Assembly: GCF_000284375.1 (NCBI RefSeq)
Contig: NC_017249.1
Coordinates: 620,001 to 684,000 of the forward strand
Direction of reading: 5' to 3'
Source: Bradyrhizobium japonicum USDA 6
GTDB lineage: Bacteria; Pseudomonadota; Alphaproteobacteria; Rhizobiales; Xanthobacteraceae
DNA: 64,000 bases
Each line of letters opens with the position of its first letter. Position 1 is the stretch's first letter. This document shows positions 18,787-28,748 of this stretch, one piece after another. A program made the position numbers and the translations under genes. The notes below the pieces were generated by a model. The model did not search any database. It saw only the letters and a program-made list of their open reading frames with translations, and was not told where the DNA came from.

Positions 18787-19419
18787 TCAGATGATGGGCG
18801 GACCCGATTGCCATTGTTTCACGGCTTCGATCGGATGGATCAGCATCAGGATATTGAGCGTCAGATTGTCGCGAATGTGAAGCGCCAGCATGATTTCGAA
18901 GGCAAGGCCGAGCAGGACGGTCACGGGTACAGGCAGCACGCGCGCGGCGAGGAACCCCAGCATCATGAACAGCGTGTCCGAGACCGAATTGACGATGCTG
19001 TCGCCGTAATAATCCAGTGAGATCGTGCCGGCGCGGTAGCGCTCGATGATGAAGGGCGAGTTCTCGACGATCTCCCAGGCGCCTTCGATCAGCATCGCGA
19101 TGATCAGCCGCGCCGGCCAGGATAAACTTGGAAGAGACAGCCGCATCGATGGCAGGCGCGCGAACAGCAGCCAGGTCAATCCGTAGAACAGGAAGCCGTG
19201 CAGGACGTGCGAGAAGCTGTACCAGTCGGCGATCTGCTGCGAATTCTCCGAGCTGTTCACCACGCCGTGCCACAGCTTGATGGTGCCGCAAGTGCAGATC
19301 GGCACCCGCCCCATCGCGAACAGGATCGAGGCCTGCAGCGCCAACAGCAGCAGTGCGATGCCGACCCAGGCGAATGGCGGTACGGCGACCTTGCTCTCGT
19401 GCGTGCTGGTCAGCGTCAC
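18787..19419 (-). CDS. UPF0314/DUF2585 membrane protein
   Basis: The 210-residue protein has about five hydrophobic segments and the family signature [17 protein letters not shown] followed by [20 protein letters not shown]. Conserved Cys and His residues in that stretch suggest a metal or cofactor site in the membrane, which is inference. Function is unknown. It overlaps the GNAT gene by 4 bp and precedes hslU by 49 bp. Confidence 0.85.
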   Translation of the reverse strand: MTLTSTHESKVAVPPFAWVGIALLLLALQASILFAMGRVPICTCGTIKLWHGVVNSSENSQQIADWYSFSHVLHGFLFYGLTWLLFARLPSMRLSLPSLSWPARLIIAMLIEGAWEIVENSPFIIERYRAGTISLDYYGDSIVNSVSDTLFMMLGFLAARVLPVPVTVLLGLAFEIMLALHIRDNLTLNILMLIHPIEAVKQWQSGPPII

Positions 19420-19901
19420 GGCTCGCGCACCATCAGCAGCGCCGTCCCGTCCGGCGTCTCGACCATGCGGTCGCGAACGAAGCCGGCCTTCTCATAGGCG
19501 CGCAAGGCGCGTGCGTTGAGCGGATCGGGATCGGTGACGATGCGCGGCAGGCCCTGCCGCAACTGGCCATCGACGAACTGGCGGATGAACGCGGAGCCGT
19601 GGCCGCGCGCGATCATGTCGCTTTCGCCGATGAACTGGTCGATCCCACGGGTGCCCTCCGGTTGCGGCCCAAAGCCGGTATTCCAGGCTGTCAGGCGATA
19701 GCATTGAAGATAGCCGAACGGGTGGGTGCCAGCCAACACGATGAACTGGTCCATCGCGGGCTCATCGAGATCGCCGCTCACCAGCGCAAACTGCCCGTCC
19801 GGATCGCCCCACCATTCCCGCACATGCGCCTCGCCCAGCCACCGCCGGATCAGCGGCAAATCGGCCGTGCGCATCGGGCGGAAGGTGTAGGCGGGCGCCA
19901 T
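19416..19901 (-). CDS. GNAT-family N-acetyltransferase (aminoglycoside 6'-acetyltransferase-like)
   Basis: The 161-residue GNAT-fold protein starts [18 protein letters not shown], has VREWWGD and the acetyl-CoA-binding region [21 protein letters not shown], then [22 protein letters not shown]. This arrangement is shared by AAC(6')-type and RimJ/siderophore-type acetyltransferases, so the substrate cannot be assigned and no resistance claim is made. It lies between hslV and hslU with overlap to UPF0314. Confidence 0.88.
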   Translation of the reverse strand: MAPAYTFRPMRTADLPLIRRWLGEAHVREWWGDPDGQFALVSGDLDEPAMDQFIVLAGTHPFGYLQCYRLTAWNTGFGPQPEGTRGIDQFIGESDMIARGHGSAFIRQFVDGQLRQGLPRIVTDPDPLNARALRAYEKAGFVRDRMVETPDGTALLMVREP

Positions 19902-19918
19902 GTCCTGTCCGGTCTGGC

Positions 19919-20479
19919 CTAGCCGGTCGCCAGGCTTTCGATGGTCAGATTGCGGTTGGTGTAGACGCAGATGTCGGCGGCGATATCGAGGGAGCGGCGG
20001 ACGATGGTCTCGGCATCCTTGTCGGTGTCGAGCAAGGCCCGCGCGGCGGCCAGGGCGTAATTGCCCCCGGAGCCGATCGCCATGACCCCGGCCTCGGGCT
20101 CCAGCACGTCGCCGGTGCCTGTCAGCACCAGCGAGACATCCTTGTCGGCCACGATCATCATGGCCTCCAGCCGCCGCAGATAGCGGTCGGTCCGCCAGTC
20201 CTTGGCGAGCTCGACCGCAGCCCGGGTCAGCTGCCCCGGATACTGCTCGAGCTTGGATTCCAGCCGTTCAAAGAGCGTGAAAGCGTCGGCCGTGGCGCCG
20301 GCAAAGCCGCCGATGACGTCGCCCTTGCCGAGTTTTCGCACCTTCTTGGCGTTGGACTTGATCACGGTCTGGCCGATCGAGACCTGGCCGTCGCCGCCGA
20401 CCACCACCTTGCCGCCCTTGCGGACCGTCAAAATCGTGGTGCCGTGCCAGCCCGGCGCGCTGTTCTGGGAATCCTGCAT
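19919..20479 (-). CDS. hslV: HslV (ClpQ) peptidase subunit of the HslVU protease
   Basis: HslV is the proteasome-like threonine peptidase. The ATG giving [17 protein letters not shown] was chosen; processing after Gly13 would expose the catalytic Thr14, as in other HslV proteins. Further signatures are [42 protein letters not shown] and [16 protein letters not shown]. The mature length of 173 residues is normal. An in-frame extension to 20554 adds 25 residues and would bury the propeptide. First gene of the hslV-GNAT-UPF0314-hslU unit. Confidence 0.96.
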   Translation of the reverse strand: MQDSQNSAPGWHGTTILTVRKGGKVVVGGDGQVSIGQTVIKSNAKKVRKLGKGDVIGGFAGATADAFTLFERLESKLEQYPGQLTRAAVELAKDWRTDRYLRRLEAMMIVADKDVSLVLTGTGDVLEPEAGVMAIGSGGNYALAAARALLDTDKDAETIVRRSLDIAADICVYTNRNLTIESLATG

Positions 20480-20648
20480 CAAATACCTCGTTGTCGGACT
20501 TGATTTAGGCGGTCGGGACCGACCGTACAACGGGCCGGTCCGGGCCCATTTCACTCACCATAGGCAGAAGTAGAGCCCCGGCCAGCCGTTCCCGCAGTAG
20601 CGAAGGCGTCATTTGGCTGTTAAAAGACCGCCGTTTTCGGTCCAAAAG

Positions 20649-20699
20649 AGCATGATCCGGAAGAGTCGGTACCGGTTTTCCGACAAGATCATGCTCAAA
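20649..20699. repeat. Short palindromic repeat, family E, copy 1
   Basis: AGCATGATCCGGAAGAG facing CCGACAAGATCATGCTC, with a central ACCGGTTTTCC block. The outer GCATGATC/GATCATGC arms are complementary. Related copies are at 28059-28169, 52782-52826 and 61273-61349. It lies just upstream of hisB in the hslV-hisB gap. Confidence 0.7.
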
Positions 20700-20722
20700 G
20701 TCAAAATGGAAACCGCTTTTCA

Positions 20723-21316
20723 ATGCGCACCGCGACGATCAAGCGCAAGACCAAGGAAACCGACATCGAGGTCACCGTGAACCTCGATGGCACCGGCGTG
20801 GCCAATATCGCGACCGGCATCGGCTTTTTCGACCATATGCTCGATCTCCTCGCCCGCCATTCCCGCATCGACCTTACGGTCAAGGCGGTTGGCGATTTGC
20901 ACATTGATCATCACCATACCACCGAAGACACCGGCATCGCGCTCGGCCAGGCGGTCAAGCAGGCGCTCGGCAACATGGCGGGCATCACCCGCTATGCCGG
21001 TGTGCACATGCCCATGGACGAGACGCTGTCGCGCGTGGTCATCGACATCTCGGGCCGTCCGTTCCTGGTGTTCAAGGCCGACTTCCCCCGCGACAAGATC
21101 GGCGAGTTCGATACCGAGCTGGTGCGCGAGTGGTTCCAGGCCTTCGCCATGAACGCCGGCGTGACTCTCCACGTCGAGACCCTATATGGCGATAACAGCC
21201 ACCATATCGCCGAGTCCTGCTTCAAGGGCCTGGCGCGGGCGCTGCGCACTGCCGTCGCGATCGATCCGAAGGCCGTGGGCGAAATTCCGTCCACCAAGGG
21301 CTCGCTCGGCGGCTGA
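20723..21316 (+). CDS. hisB: Imidazoleglycerol-phosphate dehydratase
   Basis: HisB removes water from imidazole-glycerol phosphate (step 6 of histidine synthesis). The 197-residue monofunctional enzyme shows [19 protein letters not shown], the metal-binding [20 protein letters not shown], and [20 protein letters not shown], the two His-rich motifs that hold manganese. It starts the run hisB-DUF2628-hisH-hisA-hisF-hisE. Confidence 0.97.
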   Translation: MRTATIKRKTKETDIEVTVNLDGTGVANIATGIGFFDHMLDLLARHSRIDLTVKAVGDLHIDHHHTTEDTGIALGQAVKQALGNMAGITRYAGVHMPMDETLSRVVIDISGRPFLVFKADFPRDKIGEFDTELVREWFQAFAMNAGVTLHVETLYGDNSHHIAESCFKGLARALRTAVAIDPKAVGEIPSTKGSLGG

Positions 21317-21381
21317 CGTCTTTCGGCCCGCGGCACGCGCCGCTTGCGGTATCACTGAATTCCTAGGAACGGGGCATCACC

Positions 21382-21912
21382 ATGCCTGTCTACACAGTTC
21401 ATGCTCCCTCCCCTGCCGGAGCCGATCTGCGCGCGACCGACAAGTTCGTCTTCGTGCGCGACGGCTTTCATTTCTGGGCGATGGTTTTGGGCCCGTTCTG
21501 GCTGCTCTGGAACAGGCTCTGGCTGGCGCTGATCGGCTGGGTGATTTTCCTGGCTGCCTTCGATGCGGGGCTGCATAGCCTCGGCGTCGGCCGCAGCTCG
21601 ATCTTCCTGGCCAATATGATCGTCGCGGTGCTGATGGGTTTCGAGGCCTCGAGCCTGCGCCGCTGGACGCTGTCGCGCGGCAAGTGGCGCCAGCTCGACG
21701 TCGTCATCTCCGACGACGAGGACACCGCCGAGCGGCGGTTCTTCGAGCGCTGGAGCCAGAAGCAGCGCGGCATCGTCAACGATCAATGGGCCGTCGATCG
21801 CGGCGGCCCGCCGCCAACCCGCAACGTGCCGGGTCAGCAATTCTCAAATCCGCCACCGCTGCCGTCGGGCGGCATCATTGGATTGTTTCCGGAACCGGGA
21901 GGGTCAAGATGA
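21382..21912 (+). CDS. DUF2628 inner-membrane protein
   Basis: The 176 residues contain two or three membrane helices ([19 protein letters not shown], then [16 protein letters not shown] and [18 protein letters not shown]) after a 30-residue soluble start, and a Pro/Gly-rich tail. This matches DUF2628, a family of unknown function often found within his operons of alphaproteobacteria. Its stop overlaps the hisH start by 4 bp, so it is translationally coupled to histidine genes. Confidence 0.85.
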   Translation: MPVYTVHAPSPAGADLRATDKFVFVRDGFHFWAMVLGPFWLLWNRLWLALIGWVIFLAAFDAGLHSLGVGRSSIFLANMIVAVLMGFEASSLRRWTLSRGKWRQLDVVISDDEDTAERRFFERWSQKQRGIVNDQWAVDRGGPPPTRNVPGQQFSNPPPLPSGGIIGLFPEPGGSR

Positions 21913-22559
21913 GCGTCGCCATCATCGATTACGGTTCAGGCAATCTGCATTCCGCCGCCAAGGCGTTCGAGCGCGCCGCACGCAGCCTGGAGATTCCGCA
22001 AAAGGTCTTCGTCACCAGCGATCCGGATCAGGCCTACGGCGCCGACCGTCTGGTGCTGCCGGGCGTCGGCGCCTTCGCCGATTGCCGGCGCGGGCTCGAT
22101 GCCGTCAACGGCATGGTCGAGGCAATCACCGAAGCGGTGCGCGTCAAGGCACGGCCCTTCTTCGGCATTTGCGTCGGCATGCAGCTGATGGCGAGCCGCG
22201 GCAAGGAACATGTCATCACCGAGGGCCTGAACTGGGTCGGCGGCGACGTCGAGAAGATCACGCCGCGCGACGAGAGCCTGAAGATCCCGCACATGGGCTG
22301 GAATACGCTCGACCTGCTGCAGGAGCATCCGGTGCTGAACAAGCTGCCGCTCGGCCCCAAGGGCCAGCACGCCTATTTCGTGCACTCCTACCACCTCAAC
22401 GCCGCCAACGAAGCGGATGTGCTCGCGCGCGCCGACTACGGTGGACCCGTCACCGCGATCGTCGCGAAGGACACCGCCATCGGCACCCAATTCCACCCCG
22501 AGAAGAGCCAGCGTTTCGGCCTGGCCCTGATCTCGAACTTTTTGCGATGGAAACCGTGA
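21909..22559 (+). CDS. hisH: Imidazole glycerol phosphate synthase, glutamine amidotransferase subunit
   Basis: HisH hydrolyses glutamine and channels ammonia to HisF. The 216 residues begin [20 protein letters not shown], carry the nucleophile motif [15 protein letters not shown] with the catalytic Cys, and end with [14 protein letters not shown], the His-Glu of the class I amidotransferase triad. The ATG overlaps the DUF2628 stop, and the end overlaps hisA by 13 bp. Confidence 0.97.
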   Translation: MSVAIIDYGSGNLHSAAKAFERAARSLEIPQKVFVTSDPDQAYGADRLVLPGVGAFADCRRGLDAVNGMVEAITEAVRVKARPFFGICVGMQLMASRGKEHVITEGLNWVGGDVEKITPRDESLKIPHMGWNTLDLLQEHPVLNKLPLGPKGQHAYFVHSYHLNAANEADVLARADYGGPVTAIVAKDTAIGTQFHPEKSQRFGLALISNFLRWKP

Positions 22560-23293
22560 TTCTCTTTCCCGCGATCGACCTCAAGAACGGCCAGTGCGTG
22601 CGCCTCGAGCAAGGCGACATGGCGCGCGCGACCGTGTTCAACCTCAATCCCGCCGCGCAGGCGCAGAGCTTTGTCGAACAGGGCTTCGAGTATCTCCACG
22701 TCGTCGATCTCGACGGCGCCTTTGCCGGCAAGCCGGTGAATGCGCAGGCGGTCGAGGCGATGCTCAAGACGATCAAGATCCCGGTGCAGCTCGGCGGCGG
22801 CATTCGCGATCTCGCGACCGTCGAAGCCTGGCTCGACAAGGGCATCACGCGCGTCATCATAGGCACCGCCGCGGTGCGCGACCCTGAACTGGTGAAGGCG
22901 GCTGCAAGGAAATTCCCCGGCCGCGTCGCAGTCGGGCTTGATGCCCGCGACGGCAAGGTCGCCGTCGAAGGCTGGGCCGAGACCTCGCAGGTGACGGTGC
23001 TGGAGATCGCAAAGCGTTTCGAGGATGCCGGCGTCGCCGCCATCATCTTCACCGACATCGCGCGCGACGGCCTGCTCAAGGGTCTCAATCTCGATGCGAC
23101 CATCGCGCTGGCGGATGCGATCTCGATTCCCGTGATCGCCTCCGGCGGCCTCGCCTCGATCGAGGACGTCAAGGCGATGCTGACGCCGCGCGCCAGGAAG
23201 CTCGCCGGCGCGATCGCCGGCCGCGCGCTTTACGATGGCCGGCTCGATCCCGCCGCCGCCCTCACCTTGATCCGCAACGCGCGCGCCGCCTAG
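22547..23293 (+). CDS. hisA: ProFAR isomerase HisA
   Basis: HisA isomerises phosphoribosyl-formimino-AICAR-phosphate (step 4 of histidine synthesis). The 248-residue TIM barrel starts [20 protein letters not shown]; the catalytic Asp lies in the first strand and the second in [36 protein letters not shown] and [13 protein letters not shown] form the phosphate-binding loops. A GTG three codons in would give the more usual [10 protein letters not shown] start. The first 13 bp overlap hisH. Confidence 0.97.
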   Translation: METVILFPAIDLKNGQCVRLEQGDMARATVFNLNPAAQAQSFVEQGFEYLHVVDLDGAFAGKPVNAQAVEAMLKTIKIPVQLGGGIRDLATVEAWLDKGITRVIIGTAAVRDPELVKAAARKFPGRVAVGLDARDGKVAVEGWAETSQVTVLEIAKRFEDAGVAAIIFTDIARDGLLKGLNLDATIALADAISIPVIASGGLASIEDVKAMLTPRARKLAGAIAGRALYDGRLDPAAALTLIRNARAA

Positions 23294-23303
23294 GAGCTGA
23301 CAC

Positions 23304-24077
23304 ATGTTCAAGGTGCGCGTGATCCCCTGCCTCGACGTCAAGGACGGCCGGGTCGTCAAGGGCGTCAACTTCGTCGACCTGCGCGATGCCGGCGATCCCG
23401 TCGAAGCCGCGATCGCCTATGACGCCGCCGGTGCCGACGAGCTCACCTTCCTCGACATCACCGCGACCCACGAGAACCGCGGCATCATGCTGGACGTGGT
23501 CCGGCGTACGGCGGAGGCCTGCTTCATGCCCGTGACCGTCGGTGGCGGCGTGCGCAAGGTTGACGACATCAAGACGCTGCTGCGCGCCGGCGCCGACAAG
23601 GTCTCGATCAACAGCGCGGCGGTGTCGCGCCGCGAGTTCGTCAAGGAAGCCGCCGAGAAATTCGGCGAACAGTGCGTGGTGGTCGCGATCGACGCCAAGC
23701 GGGTCAAGCGTCCGGGCGGCGACCGCTGGGAGATCTTCACCCATGGCGGGCGCAACTCGACCGGCATCGATGCCGTCGAATACGCCCAGGAAGTGGTCTC
23801 GCTCGGTGCTGGTGAAATCCTGCTCACCTCCATGGACCGCGACGGCACCCGGCAGGGCTTCGACATCCCGCTGACCCGGGCGATCGCCGACAGCGTTCCC
23901 GTTCCCGTGATCGCCTCCGGCGGCGTCGGCAATCTCGATCATCTCGTCGACGGTATCCGCGACGGCCACGCCACGGCTGTGCTGGCCGCCTCGATCTTCC
24001 ATTTCGGGGAATTCACCATCCGCGAAGCCAAGGAGCACATGGCCCGGCGCGGACTGGCCATGCGCCTCGATGCCTGA
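23304..24077 (+). CDS. hisF: Imidazole glycerol phosphate synthase, cyclase subunit
   Basis: HisF forms the imidazole ring with ammonia from HisH. The 257-residue barrel starts [20 protein letters not shown], with the catalytic Asp in strand 1, [29 protein letters not shown], and [20 protein letters not shown] carrying the second Asp. [12 protein letters not shown] is the C-terminal phosphate site. Ten bp after hisA. Confidence 0.98.
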   Translation: MFKVRVIPCLDVKDGRVVKGVNFVDLRDAGDPVEAAIAYDAAGADELTFLDITATHENRGIMLDVVRRTAEACFMPVTVGGGVRKVDDIKTLLRAGADKVSINSAAVSRREFVKEAAEKFGEQCVVVAIDAKRVKRPGGDRWEIFTHGGRNSTGIDAVEYAQEVVSLGAGEILLTSMDRDGTRQGFDIPLTRAIADSVPVPVIASGGVGNLDHLVDGIRDGHATAVLAASIFHFGEFTIREAKEHMARRGLAMRLDA

Positions 24078-24156
24078 CGACTCCCGTTCATAGAAATGCT
24101 ACACAGGCCTGCGGGGAATGGCCTCCGTGGCCTTGTGTGTTGTTCGAGTAATTCCG

Positions 24157-24477
24157 ATGTCGCGTTTCACGATCCACGATCTGGCCGACACCATCGACGC
24201 CCGCGCGGCGGCCGGCGGCGAGGCGTCCTATACCCGCAAGCTCCTGGACAGGGGCGCCGAGCATTGCGCCAAGAAGTTCGGCGAGGAGGCAGTCGAAACC
24301 GTAATCGCAGCAGTCGAAAACGATCGCGCGCATCTGATCGCTGAAAGTGCCGACCTGCTCTATCACTTCCTTGTGCTGCTCAAGGCCCGCGGCGTAAAGC
24401 TGGAGGAGGTCGAGGCCGCGCTGGACAAGCGGACGAATATGTCCGGATTGGAAGAAAAAGCGTCCCGCAAGGGTTAG
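24157..24477 (+). CDS. hisE: Phosphoribosyl-ATP pyrophosphatase
   Basis: HisE hydrolyses PR-ATP to PR-AMP (step 2). The 106-residue stand-alone enzyme starts [20 protein letters not shown] and has [21 protein letters not shown] followed by [20 protein letters not shown], the helical MazG-like fold with acidic metal ligands. The ATG at 24157 was preferred over an in-frame extension to 24118. hisG, hisD, hisC and hisI are not in the window. Confidence 0.95.
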   Translation: MSRFTIHDLADTIDARAAAGGEASYTRKLLDRGAEHCAKKFGEEAVETVIAAVENDRAHLIAESADLLYHFLVLLKARGVKLEEVEAALDKRTNMSGLEEKASRKG

Positions 24478-24502
24478 TAGATCCCAACGGAAAGGTCGCG
24501 TC

Positions 24503-25459
24503 ATGGATATCCGCGCACCCGAGCAGCAGTATAATCCGTACCGCGTCTATACGCGCGAACAGTGGTCGCGACTGCGCGACGACACGCCGATGACGCTGGA
24601 GCCCGGCGAGTTCGACCGGCTGCGCTCGCTGCACGATCGCCTGGACTTGCAGGAGGTCGAGGACATCTACCTGCCGCTGTCGCGCCTCCTGTCGATCTAT
24701 GTCGATGCGATGCAGCGCCTGTATTACGCGGAGCGCCAGTTCCTCAACATCCGCGACCGCAAGATGCCCTACATCATCGGCGTCGCCGGTTCGGTCGCGG
24801 TCGGAAAATCCACCACGGCCCGCGTGCTTCAGGCACTGCTGGCGCGCTGGTCGCCGCGTCCGAAGGTCGAACTGATCACCACCGACGGATTTCTGTATCC
24901 TAACGCCGTGCTCGAGCGGCAGGGCATCATGCAGAAGAAGGGTTTTCCGGAGAGCTACGACCTGCCGCTGCTGCTCAGCTTCCTCTCCGACATCAAGGCC
25001 GGCCGCCGCCATGTGCGCGCGCCGGTCTATTCGCATCTGACCTACGACATCGTGCCGAACCAGTGGGCCGAGATCGACCAGCCCGACATCCTGATCGTCG
25101 AGGGCGTCAACGTGCTGCAAACCGGCAAGCTGCCGCGCGACGGCAAGGCGGTGCCCGTGGTCTCCGACTTCTTCGACTTCTCGGTCTATATCGACGCCGA
25201 CGAGGCGGCGCTGCGGCAATGGTACATCAAGCGCTTCCTGGCGCTGCGTGACACCGCGTTCACCAATCCAAAATCCTACTTCAACCGCTACGCGCTGTTG
25301 TCGGACGAGGAAGCCACCGCCACCGCGATCGCGATCTGGGAACGCACCAACCTCGCCAATCTCGAGGACAACATCCTGCCGACCCGCCCCCGCGCGACGC
25401 TGATCCTGAAGAAGGGTGCCGACCACATCGTGGCGAGCGTGGCGCTGCGACGGCTGTAG
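24503..25459 (+). CDS. coaA: Pantothenate kinase, type I (CoaA)
   Basis: CoaA phosphorylates pantothenate, the controlled first step of CoA synthesis. The 318-residue product has [24 protein letters not shown] as P-loop, [28 protein letters not shown] and [21 protein letters not shown], all typical of type I enzymes. It begins 25 bp after hisE and may be co-transcribed with the his genes, as in other alphaproteobacteria. Confidence 0.97.
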   Translation: MDIRAPEQQYNPYRVYTREQWSRLRDDTPMTLEPGEFDRLRSLHDRLDLQEVEDIYLPLSRLLSIYVDAMQRLYYAERQFLNIRDRKMPYIIGVAGSVAVGKSTTARVLQALLARWSPRPKVELITTDGFLYPNAVLERQGIMQKKGFPESYDLPLLLSFLSDIKAGRRHVRAPVYSHLTYDIVPNQWAEIDQPDILIVEGVNVLQTGKLPRDGKAVPVVSDFFDFSVYIDADEAALRQWYIKRFLALRDTAFTNPKSYFNRYALLSDEEATATAIAIWERTNLANLEDNILPTRPRATLILKKGADHIVASVALRRL

Positions 25460-25470
25460 GCCGCGGTGCC

Positions 25471-25565
25471 GTAGGGTGGGCAAAGGCGCGCTCTTCGCGT
25501 CGTGCCCACCATCCACCGGCACTATCGGACATGATGGTGGGCACGCTGCGCTTTGCCCACCTTAC
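25471..25565. repeat. Palindromic repeat, family B, copy 2
   Basis: GTAGGGTGGGCAAAGGCGCG at the left and CTTTGCCCACCTTAC at the right, with GTGCCCACCA/TGGTGGGCAC inside. It lies 12 bp after coaA and could act as a transcript-end hairpin between convergent coaA and the histidine kinase gene. Confidence 0.82.
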
Positions 25566-25599
25566 GACCTTGGTGTTTGGCGCACGCCTGCAGCCACAT

Positions 25600-25687
25600 C
25601 GTCATTGCCAGCGCAGCGAAGCAATCAAGAATCTTTCCGCGACGGGATTCTGGATTGCTTCGTCGCAAGGGCTCCTCGCAATGACGG
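25600..25687. repeat. Palindromic repeat, family A, copy 3
   Basis: CGTCATTGCCAGCGCAGCG, CGAAGCAATCAAGAATC, GATTCTGGATTGCTTCG and CTCCTCGCAATGACGG repeat the family A blocks. It ends 14 bp before the stop codon of the kinase gene. Confidence 0.78.
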
Positions 25688-25700
25688 AGGGGAGACCTTC

Positions 25701-27935
25701 CTATACCGCCAGATGCCGCGCCGCGGCCAGCCCGGCCAGCGCCTCGTCCAGCTTGTCGCGGTCGAGCGGCTTGATCAGAAACCCGTTCATGCCGGCCTCG
25801 AAACAGGCATAGCGATCCTCCACCAGCGTATTGGCGGTGAGCGCGAGGATCGGCGTGTGGTGGCCGCCTTTTGCGGCCTCATGCGTGCGGATGCGTTTCG
25901 TCGCCTCGATGCCGTCGAGCTGCGGCATCTGGATGTCCATCAGCACGAGATCGTAGGGCGTGCCGGCGGATGACGCCGCGAGCCAGGATTCCAGCGCCGC
26001 CTCGCCGTGAACCGCGATGACGACGCGGTGGCCGAGCTTGGTCAGCAGCGAGCGCATCAGCAGCGCGTTGATCTCGTTGTCCTCGGCGACGAGGATCGAC
26101 AGGCCCGTTGCCGCTGCGACGCCGGCGGGGGAGGCGGCTGGCGGCTCCGGCGCCAGTTCGGGCGAGGCGACCTCCGGCGTCAGCGCGAGACGCGCCGCGA
26201 GCGAAGCCGCACGCACCGGCTTGATCAGAAAGCCGGTGAATGACGCTGGAAATTTCTCGTGGCGCGAGCTCGACGTCAGCAGCACCAGCCGCTGCGCCGT
26301 ATGCTTGCGCGCGGCCTCGCCGAGACGGTCGGCGATGGCGGCGCCGATCGCACGATCGACCAGGACCGCATGCCATGAGCGCTCAGGCAGCAGCGCCTCT
26401 GCGACGGCGTTATCCGAGACGAGGCAGGTCTGGCCGCCCCAGCGCTCCAGCCGCCGCGCGATCAGCGAGGCCTCGATGCCGTCGGCGATCAGGAGGATCG
26501 ACTTGCCGGTGAGATCAGGGCTCGGGAACGCCGTCTGTCCCGCGCCGGATTGCGATGGCGCAAGCGGGATCGCGACCTCGAAGGTCGAGCCCTTGCCCGG
26601 CTCGCTCTCCAGGGTGATGCGGCCGCCCATGCGCTTGACGATGCGCTCGCTGATGGCAAGGCCGAGCCCGGTGCCGCCATAGGTGCGTGCGACGCGCTCG
26701 TCGGCCTGCTCAAACTCGCGGAAGATGCGCGTTCGCGCCTCGGGTGCGATGCCGATGCCGGTGTCGCGCACCAGAAAACTGATCTCGTTCGGCCATATGC
26801 CGGGTTCGACGATCAGCGCGACGCCGCCGGTCGCGGTGAACTTGATGGCGTTGCCGGCGAGGTTGAGCAGCACCTGGCGCAACCGCGCGGCATCGCCGAC
26901 GACCTCGAGCGGCAGGCGCTCGTCGACATAGGCGGCGATCTCGAGCGTCTTTGCCTGCGCGCGCGGCGCGAGCAGCTCGATGATTTCCTCGATCATGGTC
27001 GAGAGCGCGAACGGGCGCTGGTCGAGATCGAGCTTGCCGGCCTCGATCTTGGAATAGTCGAGCAGTTCCTCGATCAGCGCCATCAGCGCTTCGCCGGAGG
27101 TTTTCACCGCCCTGGCATAGGTCGTCTGCTCCGGCGTCAGCGTGGTGTCGAGCAACAGGCCGCCCATGCCGATGATGCCGTTGAGTGGCGTGCGGATCTC
27201 ATGCGAGGCCATTGCCAGGAAGCGCGACTTGGCGCGGTTGGCGGCATCGGCCTGGTCGCGCGCGTCCGACAGCGCGCGCTCGGTCTCGGTGCGATCGGTG
27301 ACGTCGCGTCCGACGCTCTGCAGTTCGGCGGGCTGGCCGGCATCGAGACGGACATAGCCCTCTCGCCAGGCGATCCAGCGCGCGCCGTGCGGGGTGGTGA
27401 TCCTCTGGTCGTGAATGCGCGTGCCGTTGCTTTCGCGGGCACTGTCGCCCTGCTCGAGGACGTCGAAATCGAAACGCGTGCCGATCAGCACGTTGCGCGC
27501 CTGTCCTGCGAGCGCGCAATAGGCGTCATTGGCGAAGGTGATGCGGCCCTGGTGGTCGCGCAGCACGATCAGGTCGCCCTGCTGTTCGAACAGGCTGCGC
27601 GCGCGCTCTTCCGCTTCCTTCAGTTCCCAATTGCGGTCGATCAGCGTCTCGTTGTGGGCGGCGAGCTTGCGCATCCGCTTGTTGACGAAGCGCAGCCGCA
27701 TGCTGAGCGTGGCGAGGCCGAGGCAGGCGAGCGCGAACAGGAAGCTCGCGCCGACGGCAAACGTATTGGGATCGTAGCCGGAGTTCTCGGAGCGGCTGCC
27801 GGAGACGAAGCCATAGGCGCCGCCGAACGTCGCCGAGAAGATCATGAAGGAGCGGATCGCGAACGCGATGCGGGGATGCTGTCGCCTGAAGCGGCGCATG
27901 CGCACCTTGATCCGGAATGTCCGATCCATCGCCAT
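25701..27935 (-). CDS. Hybrid sensor histidine kinase with two receiver domains
   Basis: From the ATG at 27935 the protein has 744 residues: a basic N-terminus, two membrane helices (about 25-45 and 60-80) with a short periplasmic loop, a PAS domain (about 110-215), HisKA with [15 protein letters not shown] (phospho-His about 245), HATPase with [27 protein letters not shown] and [10 protein letters not shown], a receiver-like domain (about 495-595), and a canonical C-terminal receiver ([25 protein letters not shown] with Asp about 667, FLIKP). The first receiver has lost part of its acidic pocket (ILLIADG). A TTG at 28028 would extend it 31 residues. No partner regulator is adjacent. Confidence 0.92.
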   Translation of the reverse strand: MAMDRTFRIKVRMRRFRRQHPRIAFAIRSFMIFSATFGGAYGFVSGSRSENSGYDPNTFAVGASFLFALACLGLATLSMRLRFVNKRMRKLAAHNETLIDRNWELKEAEERARSLFEQQGDLIVLRDHQGRITFANDAYCALAGQARNVLIGTRFDFDVLEQGDSARESNGTRIHDQRITTPHGARWIAWREGYVRLDAGQPAELQSVGRDVTDRTETERALSDARDQADAANRAKSRFLAMASHEIRTPLNGIIGMGGLLLDTTLTPEQTTYARAVKTSGEALMALIEELLDYSKIEAGKLDLDQRPFALSTMIEEIIELLAPRAQAKTLEIAAYVDERLPLEVVGDAARLRQVLLNLAGNAIKFTATGGVALIVEPGIWPNEISFLVRDTGIGIAPEARTRIFREFEQADERVARTYGGTGLGLAISERIVKRMGGRITLESEPGKGSTFEVAIPLAPSQSGAGQTAFPSPDLTGKSILLIADGIEASLIARRLERWGGQTCLVSDNAVAEALLPERSWHAVLVDRAIGAAIADRLGEAARKHTAQRLVLLTSSSRHEKFPASFTGFLIKPVRAASLAARLALTPEVASPELAPEPPAASPAGVAAATGLSILVAEDNEINALLMRSLLTKLGHRVVIAVHGEAALESWLAASSAGTPYDLVLMDIQMPQLDGIEATKRIRTHEAAKGGHHTPILALTANTLVEDRYACFEAGMNGFLIKPLDRDKLDEALAGLAAARHLAV

Positions 27936-28058
27936 TGACCCCGACTCTTGCTCCGAAACCCGCGTCGCCAATTGCGACGATGTCTCGCCGACCTTGCGAA
28001 CAGCTTGAGGCCCTGGTTCGGCCTCCAAACAGGGTTGACGAGGTGTTAACGGCCTGGA

Positions 28059-28169
28059 GCATGATCCGGACCCGAAGGGCCGCGTTAGCGCAAAGTGTGT
28101 AGCGGTTTTCCGGAAAGATCATGCGCAAACAAGAACCTGAAGCGCGATGATGATCTCATCGCGCTTCAG
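28059..28169. repeat. Palindromic repeat, family E, copy 2, with terminal hairpin
   Basis: GCATGATCCGGACCCGAAGG ... GGTTTTCCGGAAAGATCATGC is followed by a perfect 14-bp stem CTGAAGCGCGATGA / TCATCGCGCTTCAG with a 5-nt loop (28137-28169). The right arm contains the stop codon of the minus-strand gene ending at 28166, so the repeat likely acts as its terminator. Confidence 0.75.
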
Positions 28170-28639
28170 AGCGAGGCGGCCTGGAGCGGGAGCGGGCGGT
28201 GGCCGCCATTGGCGCCGACGATCAGCGCCGCGGCCTCGCGCTGCGAAAAGGTCTTCGAGCGCACATAGATGCGGTAATCGGCCGGCCCGTCGGTGGACAG
28301 GTAAATCACCGGACCGCCGTCGACCGGCTCCGCGGCAATCGTGACGAGGCGCGTCGCCGGATTGGCCTGACAGGAATCCGTTTCCGAGCCGAGACCGTCG
28401 TCCACGACCGCGAAGTCCGCCGCGTCCGGATCGTCGGTGATCTGAACCCGCACCGTGGCCCGCGACAGATCGTCGGTGAAGGCGACATGGACGCCGGCCG
28501 TCCAGAACAGGGATGTCAGCTCGACTGAAGTCTCGCCCAGCGCGATGCAGGGATGCGAGACCGATCCGATCTCGCCGCGGGCGAACACCGCGGCCGCCAG
28601 CAGGGGAACAACCGAGGCCAGGATCTTGAAACGCAACAT
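28166..28639 (-). CDS. Small exported protein of unknown function
   Basis: The 157-residue product starts with a signal peptide (MLRFKILASVVPLLAAAVFA, cleavage probably near ARG-E). The mature part has two cysteines (HPCIALG and DSCQANP) that could form a disulfide, and an even mix of beta-prone segments (VHVAFTDDLSRATVRVQITD, later VIYLSTDGPADYRIYVRS). I do not recognise the family. The stop lies in a repeat hairpin. It stands between the kinase gene and comM, all on the minus strand. Confidence 0.72.
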   Translation of the reverse strand: MLRFKILASVVPLLAAAVFARGEIGSVSHPCIALGETSVELTSLFWTAGVHVAFTDDLSRATVRVQITDDPDAADFAVVDDGLGSETDSCQANPATRLVTIAAEPVDGGPVIYLSTDGPADYRIYVRSKTFSQREAAALIVGANGGHRPLPLQAASL

Positions 28640-28748
28640 GACACTCTACTCGCCCGGCCCTGTGTGGACTCGTACTGGGAACGCTTGGGCCTTATGGTTT
28701 GCAGAGCGTAAAGGAAACTCGTTACCGCCGGGTTGATGCGCGGAATGA

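Noticed and set aside
19416..19901. Aminoglycoside-resistance gene
   Set aside because: The GNAT fold only loosely resembles AAC(6') enzymes, and its place between hslV and hslU in a housekeeping set does not support a resistance role.
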